NCBI RefSeq assembly: GCF_000731315.1
Contig: NZ_HG938354.1
Span: 434,001-498,000 of the forward strand
Length of the DNA: 64,000 nucleotides
Reading direction: 5' to 3'
DNA from: Neorhizobium galegae bv. orientalis str. HAMBI 540
Lineage (GTDB): Bacteria; Pseudomonadota; Alphaproteobacteria; Rhizobiales; Rhizobiaceae
Position 1 is the stretch's first letter. Every line of letters begins with the position of its first letter. A program made the position numbers and the translations under genes. Below are positions 17,869 to 26,933 of the stretch, piece by piece. The notes beneath the pieces are model-generated. The model had not been told where the DNA came from. It saw only the letters and a program-made list of their open reading frames with translations, and did no database searches.

Positions 17869-18819
17869 ATGAATAACCTGATCGATCTCGCCCGCCACAT
17901 TCCTGCGCCCGACGCCAGCCTCACTGTGGCCTACACCCCCATCCGCCTACCGATGGATGGCCGCCAGCCGCTGGAACTGCGTCTCACCGCGCCGGCGGCC
18001 GGCGACAACCTGCCCGTCGTGCTGCTGTCGCACGGTTTCGGGCCTTCCAACTACATCCCGTCGAAAGACGGTTATGCTCCGCTTGCCCAGTTCTGGGCGG
18101 AACGCGGCCTGGCGGTGATCCAGCCGACGCATGCGAGCTCCCGCGTTGGAGGCCTGCCTGCCGACGCCCCGGGTGCCCCTTTCTTCTGGCGTGAGCGCGC
18201 AGGCGAAATGACGACTATTCTCGACCGCATGGACGAGGTGGAGCGTCAGGCCCCGGCCATTGCGGGGCGGCTGGACCACGCTCGGATCGCGGCGGCAGGT
18301 CACTCCTTCGGAGGTCATACGGTCGGCCTCCTCCTGGGGGCGACACTGGATGGCGAGAGCTTTTCTGATCCGCGTATTTCAGCGGGCATCCTGCTGGCTG
18401 CTCCGGGGCGCGGCGGCAAGGACATGACCGAGGAAAACGCGCGCCGATTTCCCTTCTTCGATGTCGATTTCTCAAGGTTGGCGGCACGCAGCCTTGTCGT
18501 CTGCGGTGATGCCGATGATCCGCATTTCACCGCACGCGGCCCCGAATGGCACGCCGATGCCTTTTACGATGGTCCCGGCGCAGAAGCGCTGTTGACATTG
18601 CATGGGGCGGGGCATGGGCTTGGCGGGATCGCTGGACTGGACGCACGCGAAACTGAGGCAGAAATGCCCGAAACGCTGGAAACCACCAGGCGCATGACCC
18701 TCGCTTGGCTGCGGACCGCCCTGGCAATCGATCCGAGCGCCTGGACGGCGGCGTGCGATGCCCTGAACGGCCCTGCGGCCTCGCTTGCGCATGTCGGCTT
18801 AAAAACCGGGCCGACTTGA
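17869..18819 (+). CDS. Alpha/beta hydrolase (PAF-acetylhydrolase/dienelactone-hydrolase-like)
   Basis: 316-residue hydrolase. The oxyanion region reads LLSHGFG, the nucleophile elbow is GHSFGG, and a late His is seen in HGAGHGLGG, with a candidate acid in VVCGDADDPH. The family of secreted and cytoplasmic predicted dienelactone hydrolases has this layout. No clear signal peptide. It is downstream of the SDR on the same strand and probably co-transcribed. Substrate unknown. Confidence 0.8.
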   Translation: MNNLIDLARHIPAPDASLTVAYTPIRLPMDGRQPLELRLTAPAAGDNLPVVLLSHGFGPSNYIPSKDGYAPLAQFWAERGLAVIQPTHASSRVGGLPADAPGAPFFWRERAGEMTTILDRMDEVERQAPAIAGRLDHARIAAAGHSFGGHTVGLLLGATLDGESFSDPRISAGILLAAPGRGGKDMTEENARRFPFFDVDFSRLAARSLVVCGDADDPHFTARGPEWHADAFYDGPGAEALLTLHGAGHGLGGIAGLDARETEAEMPETLETTRRMTLAWLRTALAIDPSAWTAACDALNGPAASLAHVGLKTGPT

Positions 18820-18874
18820 TCCGGTCGTTGAGGGGCGTGTCGGATCTGATCTTCCCGACCCCGCACGATACTTC

Positions 18875-19747
18875 TCAAGTTCCGCGGATGACGTAGTCGC
18901 GCATGACCGCGCCAAGCTTGGCGAGATTGGCCTTCACCTCGTCATAACCCTCGCTCTTCTCTCGGGTTTCCTCATTCATGTACAGTCTTCGATTGAGCTC
19001 GATCTGGATGCTGTGTCGGTTCCTGGCCGGCGCAGAATAGGCCGAGACCAGTTCGGCACCCTTGAAGGGCACGTTGAGCGATACCGAATAACCAAGCCCC
19101 TGCAGCGTCTCGACGACCAGTCTCACGAAATCCGGTTCGCTCGACACGCCCTCGTAATCGCCGACCACGATATCCTTGCGGACCGTGCCGGCGGGATCGG
19201 GCGAGAGCACATGGCCGATCGCCGGCATCGAGTGGCAGTTGACGTGATAGACCTTGCCGAAGGCCGCATGGGTCTCGTCCAGCAGCCGTACCATTTCGCG
19301 GTGGTAGGGCCGCCAATAGGTGTCGATGCGCTCTTCCAGCTCCTTCACCGTGAACTTGCGGCCGTACATCGGCGTATCGCCCCAGGCGTAACGCCAGGTG
19401 AGCCCCATGCCGCGGCGGGCCGAGGCGCTGTCGCGGGTCGGGTGAGGCCATTCACCTTCGACCATTTGCAGGTCGACATCCTTCAGCGACCGGTTGAGAT
19501 CAAGGAAACTGCGCGGAAAATGGGCGATCAGCAGCGGCGCGCCGATCGACGGCGCAAAGCCGAAAAGGTCGTCCACATAGGTGTCGGAGGCGACGCGCAC
19601 CAGTTCGTCTGAAACCGTTCGTTCGAAATCCGGCAACGTCAGGCCGCTATGCGGCGAGTCGAACACCAGCGGGACGGCCGGCGCCGTCGGCGGAATGATC
19701 TTGAGAACGCCGTCGATCTCGACGGGGGCAAAAGTCAGCTCTGTCAT
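18875..19747 (-). CDS. N-formylglutamate amidohydrolase-family protein
   Basis: 290-residue protein of the N-formylglutamate deformylase family (HutG/FGase type). Near the N-terminus FDSPHSG (residues 29-35) carries the metal-binding His, and NCHSMPAIGH the later His. Start ATG at 19747; the longer start at 19762 would be TTG. Last gene of the operon, 11 bases after the gamma-glutamyltransferase gene. In histidine degradation the enzyme releases glutamate from N-formylglutamate, but no other hut gene is here, so the true substrate is probably another N-acyl or amide derivative produced by the neighbouring enzymes. Confidence 0.85.
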   Translation of the reverse strand: MTELTFAPVEIDGVLKIIPPTAPAVPLVFDSPHSGLTLPDFERTVSDELVRVASDTYVDDLFGFAPSIGAPLLIAHFPRSFLDLNRSLKDVDLQMVEGEWPHPTRDSASARRGMGLTWRYAWGDTPMYGRKFTVKELEERIDTYWRPYHREMVRLLDETHAAFGKVYHVNCHSMPAIGHVLSPDPAGTVRKDIVVGDYEGVSSEPDFVRLVVETLQGLGYSVSLNVPFKGAELVSAYSAPARNRHSIQIELNRRLYMNEETREKSEGYDEVKANLAKLGAVMRDYVIRGT

Positions 19748-19758
19748 CTTGGTCTCGT

Positions 19759-21309
19759 TCAAGCTGTGGCGGCGTATGCGGCCGGATAGGTGATATCGGG
19801 CATGCCGATGAAGGCATTGCCGCGCCTTCCCACCATGCCGGGAGCGGCGAAGGGCCGGGGATAGACGACGGCTGCCGCGGGCTTCACCTTGGCGATCTTT
19901 GCGAGTGCCTCGATCTGCTCGGCCGGCATGTCGACATTGACGATGATGTCGTTATGCGGGCCGGTCGTCATGCGCGGCATGTTCATCGCCTCCTCGATGT
20001 CCAGGCCGGCATGCAGGATCATGCCGGTGAGCTGGGCAAGCGACGGCACGATCTGGTTGCCGCCGGCCGCACCGAAAGCTGCGAAAGCGCCGTTCTCGTC
20101 TGTGATCGCCACCGGGCACATGTTGCTCGGCGCATAGGCATTCGGCGTCAGCGAATTGGCGCGGCCGGGCGTCGGGTCGAACCAGGACATGCCGTTGTTG
20201 AGCAGGATTCCGGTCGAGGGGGACAGGGCGCGGGCGCCAAAACGGTTAAGCAGCGTGAAGGTGATCGCCACCATACGACCTTCGGAATCCACCGCATTGA
20301 CCTGCGTGGTGCTGGTCTTGTTGGTCGTCTCGGCCGGATTGAGGCGTTTGCGGTGAGCGCCGAAACTTTCCCAGAGGGCTTCCGCCATGGCGGTAAAGAA
20401 ACCAGCGTCGACCGGGCCTTTTCCGCGCTTCCTGTCGAAGTGATCGAGCGCGTCGAAGAGCCGCTGGCCGGCGCTGGTTTCCCCCGCCACATGCACGGTT
20501 TTGCCCTGCAATGGCATGGTCCGGGACGGATAGAGGAGGGGGGCGTAGTTGGCCAAGTCCTCCAGGGTGATCGAACTGCCGCCGGCATTGAGGTCGGCGA
20601 TCAGCTTTTCGCCGATCGCGCCGCCATAGAGCGAATCCGGGCCTTCATTCGCCAACTGCTCCAGCGTCTTGGCGAGTTGGTCGAGCGGAAGGGTGGAGCC
20701 GGGCTCCGGCGCATGACCGCTCGGCAGGAAGATCGAACGGGCGCCCGGGTCCATTCCAAGTTCGCCCTCGGCGATCGCGATCGCCAGCGTTGTGTGCCAA
20801 TCGACATACATGCCCTTGCGGGCACGCTCGATCGCGGGCGTCAGCGCCCGATCGAAGCCGATCGTGCCGTAGCGCTTCAGCGCTTCCGCAAAGCCTCGCA
20901 CGCATCCGGGCACGACGGCCGCGGTAAATCCGCGGACGTTGCGGTTGTCGATCGAAGCGGGGTGGCCGATGAAGGTCTTGATGCTCGGATCGGGCTTATA
21001 GAATTCCTCGTCGAAAGTGGAAGGTACGCGCCCTGTGAATTCGACGACCTCGACCTTTCCGTCCGGCTGGGCGATCAGCATGTAGCCGCAGGCGGTGAGG
21101 CTGGTCATCCAGGGTTCGACGGTCTGCAAGGTGAAGGCGGCAGTCACGGCAGCGTCGACGGCATTGCCGCCCGCTGACAGGATCGCCGCCCCAGCCTCGG
21201 CCGCCGCGTAGTGCTGGGAGGTAACGACGCCGCGTTCGCTGACGCCGGCGATCTTGCGATAGATGCCGCGCTCGACGCGGAGATGGTTGTATTGCGGATT
21301 TTCCATCAT
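19759..21309 (-). CDS. Gamma-glutamyltransferase-family enzyme without signal peptide
   Basis: 516-residue Ntn-hydrolase. The autoprocessing/nucleophile region aligns as Thr334-Thr335-Gln-Val-Asn-Ala-Val-Asp with the family TTHYSVVD block, so Thr334 should become the N-terminal nucleophile of the small subunit; the usual His is Gln. LLNNGMSWFDP is the family LNN block. The late glycine motif reads AAGGNQIVP. Typical GGTs are periplasmic, but no signal peptide is visible here, so it should be cytoplasmic and act on an imported compound. The start overlaps the RraA-like stop through ATGATGG. Substrate could be a gamma-glutamyl compound or another amide. Confidence 0.85.
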   Translation of the reverse strand: MMENPQYNHLRVERGIYRKIAGVSERGVVTSQHYAAAEAGAAILSAGGNAVDAAVTAAFTLQTVEPWMTSLTACGYMLIAQPDGKVEVVEFTGRVPSTFDEEFYKPDPSIKTFIGHPASIDNRNVRGFTAAVVPGCVRGFAEALKRYGTIGFDRALTPAIERARKGMYVDWHTTLAIAIAEGELGMDPGARSIFLPSGHAPEPGSTLPLDQLAKTLEQLANEGPDSLYGGAIGEKLIADLNAGGSSITLEDLANYAPLLYPSRTMPLQGKTVHVAGETSAGQRLFDALDHFDRKRGKGPVDAGFFTAMAEALWESFGAHRKRLNPAETTNKTSTTQVNAVDSEGRMVAITFTLLNRFGARALSPSTGILLNNGMSWFDPTPGRANSLTPNAYAPSNMCPVAITDENGAFAAFGAAGGNQIVPSLAQLTGMILHAGLDIEEAMNMPRMTTGPHNDIIVNVDMPAEQIEALAKIAKVKPAAAVVYPRPFAAPGMVGRRGNAFIGMPDITYPAAYAATA

Positions 21310-21983
21310 TTCGGCTCCAGCGCAGCGGCAACCAGGCGGCTGGCACCGGAGAGATCGCCGAGCTTTTCGCCGGCTGCGATCTTGTCCTTGTTGCGGCCCG
21401 CCCGTGCCTGACGCGCGATCGCCTCCTCGACGACCTCTTCAGCTTCATCGACCGGGATCACTACGACACCGCTTGCATCGGCAACCACGATATCGCCCGG
21501 CAGGACCGGAACGTTGCCGCAGGAGATCGGCAGGTTGAGCGAGCCGCCGAGATCGTTGAGCCGTGTGGTGATACCGGAGACGCCTCGTGACCAGAACGGC
21601 AGATCGAGTTCAAGAATTTCCTCGACATCTGTGCACGGACCGTCGAGCACAACGCCGATGGCGCCGGCGGTCTTGATCGCGAAGGCGACGCCGCCGCCGA
21701 TGCAGGCATGCCGGTCGTCACCGAGCCGGTCGACGAACAGGAAATCACCGGGGCGGATAAAACCGATCGCGTGGTGGAGAAGGGTGGAGTCGGTTGCCGG
21801 GATTGCCACCGTCACCGCCGTGCCGACCAGCGTCCTGCCCGGCTCGACAACGGGGGAAATCGAATGATGCACGAAACCGCGGTGGCGAAAATGGCCGATG
21901 GTCGCCACCTCGACGCTCTCGAACCTGGCGATCAGTTCCGGGTCGACCTGTTTCGGCACGCTGCCGATGTGATATTTCTTCAT
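21306..21983 (-). CDS. RraA/HMG-aldolase-like protein with altered active-site arginine
   Basis: 225-residue protein of the RraA / 4-hydroxy-4-methyl-2-oxoglutarate aldolase family, with the GGGVAFAIKTAGAIGVVLDG block. In the aldolases the next residues include an Arg-Asp pair that binds substrate and metal; here DGPCTD puts Thr118 at the Arg place with Asp119 kept. It may therefore use a different substrate or have lost aldolase activity. It sits between the ATPase and GGT genes, overlapping both by 4 bases, so it is a true operon member rather than an RNase E regulator. Confidence 0.8.
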   Translation of the reverse strand: MKKYHIGSVPKQVDPELIARFESVEVATIGHFRHRGFVHHSISPVVEPGRTLVGTAVTVAIPATDSTLLHHAIGFIRPGDFLFVDRLGDDRHACIGGGVAFAIKTAGAIGVVLDGPCTDVEEILELDLPFWSRGVSGITTRLNDLGGSLNLPISCGNVPVLPGDIVVADASGVVVIPVDEAEEVVEEAIARQARAGRNKDKIAAGEKLGDLSGASRLVAAALEPK

Positions 21984-23632
21984 GGGGTTTCCTCCCGGGA
22001 TTTGACTGTCCCGGCTTCGTTTTCACTGGCATGGTGCTGCCAGCCCTTGCCGGGCACAGCGGCGAGCAGTTCCTTGGTGTAGGTTTCCTTCGGCGCACCG
22101 AACAGCGAGGCCGGATCGCCCCGTTCGACGATCCGTCCGTTGCGCATCACCGCGATGTTGTCGCAGATCTGGCTCGCAACGCGCAGGTCGTGGGTGATGA
22201 ACAGGATGCCGAACCCGAGCCTCTCCTGCATGTCGGCGAGCAGTTTCAACACCTGCGCCTGCACCGAGACGTCGAGGGCGGAGACGCTCTCGTCGGCGAT
22301 CAGCAATTCCGGTTCGACCGCGAGTGCGCGGGCGATGCAGATGCGCTGCCTCTGGCCGCCGGAGAATTCGTGCGGGAAACGGGTCGCCGAAGCGCGGTCG
22401 AGGCCGCAGGCTTCGAGCAGGTCGAGGGCGCGGGCCATCGCCGCCTTGCGGTCGAGGCCGTGGATGACCGGACCTTCGGCGATGGAATCGCCGACCTTCT
22501 GGCGCGGATCGAGCGCAGTGTACGGATCCTGGAAGACGATCTGAACCTTGCGGCGTGCCGCGCGCAGCGCCTTGCCGTGGAGGCCGGCAAAATCGCCGCC
22601 GGAAATCAGGATGTCGCCGCTTTCCGGCTGCACGAGGCGGATGACGCATTGCGCCAGCGTCGACTTGCCGGAGCCGGATTCGCCGACCAAGCCCAGCGTT
22701 TCGCCGCGACGGATGGTGATATTGACGTCGTCCACCGCCTTCACGGTGCGGCCGCCGCCAAAGAGGCCGGAGCGGGTGAAGGTCTTGACGATGTTCCTGG
22801 CGATCAGCACCGGATTGCCGAGGCCCTCGCGTTCTTTTCGCGGCGTCAGCGTCGGCACGGCGGCGAGCAGGCGACGGGTATAATCTTGCCTGGGGTGGTT
22901 GAGGATCTCGTCGCGTGTGCCGATCTCGACCAGCTTGCCCGTCTGCATGACGGCGACGCGGTCGGCGATCTCGGCGACGACGCCGAAATCATGGGTGATG
23001 AAGATGATGCCGGTATCGTGTTTGGCGCGAAGCTCCAGCATCAGCTTGAGGATCTGTGCCTGGGTGGTGACATCGAGCGCGGTGGTCGGTTCGTCGGCGA
23101 TCAGCACCGAAGGATCGAGGGCAAGAGCGGTGGCGATCATCACCCGCTGGCACTGGCCGCCGGAAAGCTGGTGCGGATAGGAATGGTAGATCTGCTCGGG
23201 ATTGGGAAGCTGCACCTCGCGGAAGAGATCGATCACCTTCTTGCGGATCTCGGCCCCGCTCAGCGACGTGTGGATGCGGAACGTCTCCGACACCTGTTCG
23301 CCGACCCGGAAGATCGGGTTGAGTGCCGCCGTCGGCTCCTGGAAGATCATCGCGATGCGTCGGCCGGTAATGTCCCGGCGGGTCGCCTCGTCGAGGGTCA
23401 GCAGGTCCTTGCCCTCGAACATCACCTTGCCTGCAGGCTTGCCGAGGTTGCGGGGCAGGAGCCCCATGGTGGCGAGTGCGGTCAGCGACTTGCCGGAGCC
23501 GGATTCGCCGACGATGCAGAGGATTTCGCCCTTGCTGACCGAGAGCGACAGGTCCTCGACCGCGAAGGCGCGATCGGCTCCCCGCGGCAGCGGCACGCTC
23601 AGATGTTCGATAGAAAGCCGCTCGTTGCTCAT
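21980..23632 (-). CDS. Fused double ATPase of the second peptide-type importer
   Basis: 550-residue ATPase with two nucleotide-binding domains. Domain 1: Walker A GESGSGKS, signature [12 protein letters not shown], Walker B LIADEP. Domain 2: Walker A GESGSGKS, signature [15 protein letters not shown], Walker [12 protein letters not shown] (Ser in place of the usual Pro after DE). Each half ends with the oligopeptide-transporter C-terminal extension. It serves the permeases at 26084-27854. Its start overlaps the creatininase stop by 4 bases. Same architecture as the ATPase at 1854-3485 but a distinct, diverged sequence. Confidence 0.92.
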   Translation of the reverse strand: MSNERLSIEHLSVPLPRGADRAFAVEDLSLSVSKGEILCIVGESGSGKSLTALATMGLLPRNLGKPAGKVMFEGKDLLTLDEATRRDITGRRIAMIFQEPTAALNPIFRVGEQVSETFRIHTSLSGAEIRKKVIDLFREVQLPNPEQIYHSYPHQLSGGQCQRVMIATALALDPSVLIADEPTTALDVTTQAQILKLMLELRAKHDTGIIFITHDFGVVAEIADRVAVMQTGKLVEIGTRDEILNHPRQDYTRRLLAAVPTLTPRKEREGLGNPVLIARNIVKTFTRSGLFGGGRTVKAVDDVNITIRRGETLGLVGESGSGKSTLAQCVIRLVQPESGDILISGGDFAGLHGKALRAARRKVQIVFQDPYTALDPRQKVGDSIAEGPVIHGLDRKAAMARALDLLEACGLDRASATRFPHEFSGGQRQRICIARALAVEPELLIADESVSALDVSVQAQVLKLLADMQERLGFGILFITHDLRVASQICDNIAVMRNGRIVERGDPASLFGAPKETYTKELLAAVPGKGWQHHASENEAGTVKSREETP

Positions 23633-24468
23633 GATGCCGCCTTTTCCGTCTGCGGTGAAAAGGCTGTCACCGAGCGCATGTCGCAGCGGCGCAGGTGTTC
23701 GACGAAACGGGCGCAGAAGCCAACGAGATGTTCGACCATCTTTGCGCCCTTTTCGGCACTGGCGAGCAGCGGATCGCCGCCGAGCATGCCGTCGGCATTC
23801 ACTTCATCGCAATTGAGCGGCACATGCACCGGCATGCCCTCGAACTGGACGTTATTGACGCCGCCGGTTGGCAGGCCGAAGGCCTTTTCGCGCACCGAGG
23901 GGCGGGCGAGGTCCATGCGCATCAGTTCTGGGAAGAGATGCAGGTAGATCGAGGTCAGCGGATCGCCGCCATGGCCGCGGGCCGCTGCGACTGAGGGACC
24001 ATGCAGCTCCCTCCAGAGGGTATCCGGGATCGCCTGCCAGAGATTGATGAAGGCGACCGAGACGCCGCGCTCAGCGCGGATGCGGCGAAGCGTCTGGTCG
24101 AAGAGCGGCGCATTGCTGGTATGGCCGTTCAGGATCAGGATATGCTCGATGCCGTGATCGAGGAAGGCGGTCACGGTGTCCTCGACCACGGCCGAGAAGG
24201 TCGAGGCCCGGAACTGGATGCCGCCGGGAATGGTCTTGAAGAAATCGGCATAACCAAACGGGATGATCGGCGCGACGATTGCGTCGGAGGCTTTCGCTAC
24301 TTGTCCCGCCACCGCTTCGGTCAGCATGAAATCGCCCATCGGGGCATGGGGTCCCTGTTCCTCCTGGCTTCCGAAGGGCAGCAGGATGACGGGTTTTTCG
24401 GAAAGACGTTCGCGGAACTCCGCGAACGTCATGTCCTTCAGCGCATGCTTGCGTTTGATGCTCATCAT
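23629..24468 (-). CDS. Creatininase-family amidohydrolase
   Basis: 279-residue protein of the creatininase fold, a family that opens cyclic or formyl amides with two metals. The metal block usually read E-x-H-G-P-H is here E36-E37-Q38-G-P-H41, so the second-metal His is Gln; Asp46 follows. ILNGHTSN carries the later His. HGGDPLTS corresponds to the usual HAGE-ETS block. Start at 24468 or 24465 (two consecutive ATGs), overlapping the binding-protein stop; a long N-terminal extension to 24879 would lie within the binding-protein gene and is rejected. Lies between importer genes, so its substrate is likely the imported compound. Confidence 0.82.
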   Translation of the reverse strand: MMSIKRKHALKDMTFAEFRERLSEKPVILLPFGSQEEQGPHAPMGDFMLTEAVAGQVAKASDAIVAPIIPFGYADFFKTIPGGIQFRASTFSAVVEDTVTAFLDHGIEHILILNGHTSNAPLFDQTLRRIRAERGVSVAFINLWQAIPDTLWRELHGPSVAAARGHGGDPLTSIYLHLFPELMRMDLARPSVREKAFGLPTGGVNNVQFEGMPVHVPLNCDEVNADGMLGGDPLLASAEKGAKMVEHLVGFCARFVEHLRRCDMRSVTAFSPQTEKAAS

Positions 24469-26042
24469 ACGAACTTGAAGTAATCGCCGTAGATGCGCAT
24501 CTCGCCGTTCGGCTTGAACTTGAACTGGATGCCGGCGCGGTGGGCGCAGTTGTAGACGCTCTTCCACATGTAGTAGCCGGGCGTCACCTTCTGCCAGGCG
24601 TCCGAAAGTTCCAGATAGGCTCGTCTGCGGTCCTCGAACTCGATCGCCTCGTCGAACTTCTTGCCGGCGGCCAGATATTCCGGCGTCGGATCCCAGGTCT
24701 TCCAGGTGGCGGTGGAGCGCGATGCGGTCGGGCCCCAATCGAGCCACAGCGGCTGATAGGGATCGCCGGGGATGAAATCCGAGCTCATCGACATGTTCAT
24801 CAGGTGGTAGGGGCGGCGGTAGACGAGTTCGAAATTGTCGAGGATCTGCGCCTCGACATTGATGCCGACCTCGCGCCATTGCTCGACCATGATTTCGGCT
24901 GCCGCCTCGTAGTTCGGATAATACTGGCGGGTGATGTGCCAGAGGAGCTTCTCACCCTTGTATTTGGTCTTGGCGACGAGCGCCTTGGCGGCTGCGACAT
25001 CGTAGGGAAGCTTCACCGGCGCCTTCGGATCATAGAATTTGCCGTATTCCGTGAAGTTGAAGGGCACTGCCGGATGTTCCGTGGTGCCGTTAAAGAGCGC
25101 CTGGACGATCGCGTTCATGTCGATCGCCTGGACCATGGCGTAGCGCAGGTTCGGATCGACCAGCGGATTGTCAACCGGGTCCGGACGGGTGTTGAAGGCG
25201 AGAGCCGGGTAGTTGTCGGCCAGAACGCGCTTCAGCGTCACGCCCTGGTATTTTTCGAGCGCCGCTTCCTGATCGGTCGGAATGTTGACGATGAAGTCGA
25301 ATTCCTTGGAGACCAGGCCTGCCATGCGGGCGGCGAATTCCGGAACGATCTTCCAGGAGATCTGCTTGACCGGTGGCGGGCCGTCCCAATAGTCGTCGAA
25401 AGCTTCGAGAACCATGATTTCGCCGGAACGGAAGGTCGTCACCTTGTACGGACCGGTGCCGATCGGTTTCTGGCCGAAGGCGTCGACGCCGACTTCCATG
25501 TAGTATTTCTTCGGCACGACGAAGCCGATATAACCGGTGAGCTTGCTCGGGATGTTCGGGTCCGGCCGCTCGGTCTCGATCTCGAACGTATATTTGCCGG
25601 TCGCTTCGACACGTTTGAAGCCGGCGGTAAAAGTCTTGCCGCGCGGTTCGAACGGCTTTGCGCCCCAGAGGCGTTCCGGCGACAGCGTGAAGACCGCGTC
25701 TTCCGCCGTCATCTCCGTGCCGTCGTGGAACTTGACGCCTTCGCGCAGGGTGAACTTCCAGACGTTGCCGTTCTGCTCCCATTTGGTGGCGAGCTTCGGC
25801 GCGAAGATCAGGCCGTTTTCGTCCTTGATGTAGTCGCGGTCGACGAGGTTGTCGTAGAAATTCGGGAAGATACGGCGCGACGTCGTCGAGATACCGTTGA
25901 TCGTCGCCATATTGGCCCAGAGATTGTCGACCGCGATATTGAGCGACGGCCTGTCCGCCGCATTTGCTTTCGGAAGGTTGCCCACCATCGACAGGGCCCC
26001 CGCTCCGAGAATGAGACTTCCCACTTCACGTCTTGTAAACAT
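24465..26042 (-). CDS. Family 5 solute-binding protein (DppA/OppA-like)
   Basis: 525-residue periplasmic binding protein of the peptide/nickel/opine class. The N-terminus MFTRREVGSLILGAGAL with cleavage near PKANA resembles a Tat-type signal peptide (twin Arg at residues 4-5). Family blocks include WKFTLREGVKFHDGTEMTA and the GTGPYKV stretch. It delivers ligand to the permeases encoded next to it. The gene order permease-permease-binding protein-amidohydrolase-ATPase is unusual, with the enzyme placed inside the transporter set. Confidence 0.92.
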   Translation of the reverse strand: MFTRREVGSLILGAGALSMVGNLPKANAADRPSLNIAVDNLWANMATINGISTTSRRIFPNFYDNLVDRDYIKDENGLIFAPKLATKWEQNGNVWKFTLREGVKFHDGTEMTAEDAVFTLSPERLWGAKPFEPRGKTFTAGFKRVEATGKYTFEIETERPDPNIPSKLTGYIGFVVPKKYYMEVGVDAFGQKPIGTGPYKVTTFRSGEIMVLEAFDDYWDGPPPVKQISWKIVPEFAARMAGLVSKEFDFIVNIPTDQEAALEKYQGVTLKRVLADNYPALAFNTRPDPVDNPLVDPNLRYAMVQAIDMNAIVQALFNGTTEHPAVPFNFTEYGKFYDPKAPVKLPYDVAAAKALVAKTKYKGEKLLWHITRQYYPNYEAAAEIMVEQWREVGINVEAQILDNFELVYRRPYHLMNMSMSSDFIPGDPYQPLWLDWGPTASRSTATWKTWDPTPEYLAAGKKFDEAIEFEDRRRAYLELSDAWQKVTPGYYMWKSVYNCAHRAGIQFKFKPNGEMRIYGDYFKFV

Positions 26043-26083
26043 CGTTCCACCTTCCCTTGTTCATTTATGTTCGAGCGGCATTT

Positions 26084-26923
26084 TCAGGTTGTTCGGGCAC
26101 GCAGCATCGGATCGAGGCGGTCACGCAGCCAGTCGCCGACGATGCTCATCGAAAGAGTGACGAGAAAAATGACCAAGCCGGGCCAGACCGAAATCCACCA
26201 GGCGGTCGAAAGATAATCCCGGCCGTCGCCGAGGATCTGGCCGAGGCTGGTCTGGGGCGCCTGGATGCCGAGACCCAGGAAGCTGAGCGAGGTTTCCAGC
26301 AGGATGATCTGCGGAAACGTCAGCGTCACCTGGACGATCAGGGCGCTCGCCACGTTCGGCAGCACATGTTTGAGGTAGAGCCGGCCGTTGCCGGCCCCGA
26401 GCGCGACGATGGCCTTGGCGTAGGGCTGGTTGATCGCCGACAGAACCACGCCGCGGGAGAGGCGGGCATATTTTTCCCATCCGAACAGGCCCATCAGGAT
26501 GATGAACAGCGTCATGCTGTTGCCGAAGAAGGCAAGCAGCGTCAGCGTGATGAGGATGAAGGGCAGCGATGCCTGGAAGTCGACCAGCATCATCAGTCCT
26601 TCCTCGACCCAGCCGCGGAAATGCGCAGCGATGAAGCCGATCGCGGAGCCGAAGACGGCGCCGATGATCGTGCCGGCGATCGCCACCGAAAGCGACATCT
26701 GCAGGCCGGCGATCACCCTTGCCACCATGTCGCGGCCGATGCGGTCGGTGCCGAGCGGGAAGCTCGGATTGCTGCCGGTCATGAAGGCCGGAGGCTTCAG
26801 GCGGGCGAGCAGGTTCTGCTGCGACATGCCGTGCGACGTGAAGACATTGCCGACGATCGCGACGAACACGGCAGCCGCCAGGATGACGATGGCGAGAACG
26901 AGAATGGGGGACACGCGCTTCAT
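26084..26923 (-). CDS. Peptide-type ABC permease, DppC-like
   Basis: 279-residue permease: N-terminal helix, FPLGTDRIGRDMVARVIAG motif, coupling loop QPYAKAIVALGAGNGRLYLKHVLPN and C-terminal LRDRLDPML end. These are DppC/OppC/GsiD hallmarks. 41 bases before the binding protein and 10 bases after its DppB-like partner. Confidence 0.92.
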   Translation of the reverse strand: MKRVSPILVLAIVILAAAVFVAIVGNVFTSHGMSQQNLLARLKPPAFMTGSNPSFPLGTDRIGRDMVARVIAGLQMSLSVAIAGTIIGAVFGSAIGFIAAHFRGWVEEGLMMLVDFQASLPFILITLTLLAFFGNSMTLFIILMGLFGWEKYARLSRGVVLSAINQPYAKAIVALGAGNGRLYLKHVLPNVASALIVQVTLTFPQIILLETSLSFLGLGIQAPQTSLGQILGDGRDYLSTAWWISVWPGLVIFLVTLSMSIVGDWLRDRLDPMLRARTT

Positions 26924-26933
26924 TTGCCGGCCT

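Noticed and set aside
21794..23947. 717-codon plus-strand frame opposite the second ATPase
   Set aside because: Antisense shadow; the minus strand has two complete nucleotide-binding domains.
24469..24879. N-terminal extension of the creatininase-family gene
   Set aside because: It lies wholly inside the binding-protein gene; the double ATG at 24465/24468 gives a normal-length protein.
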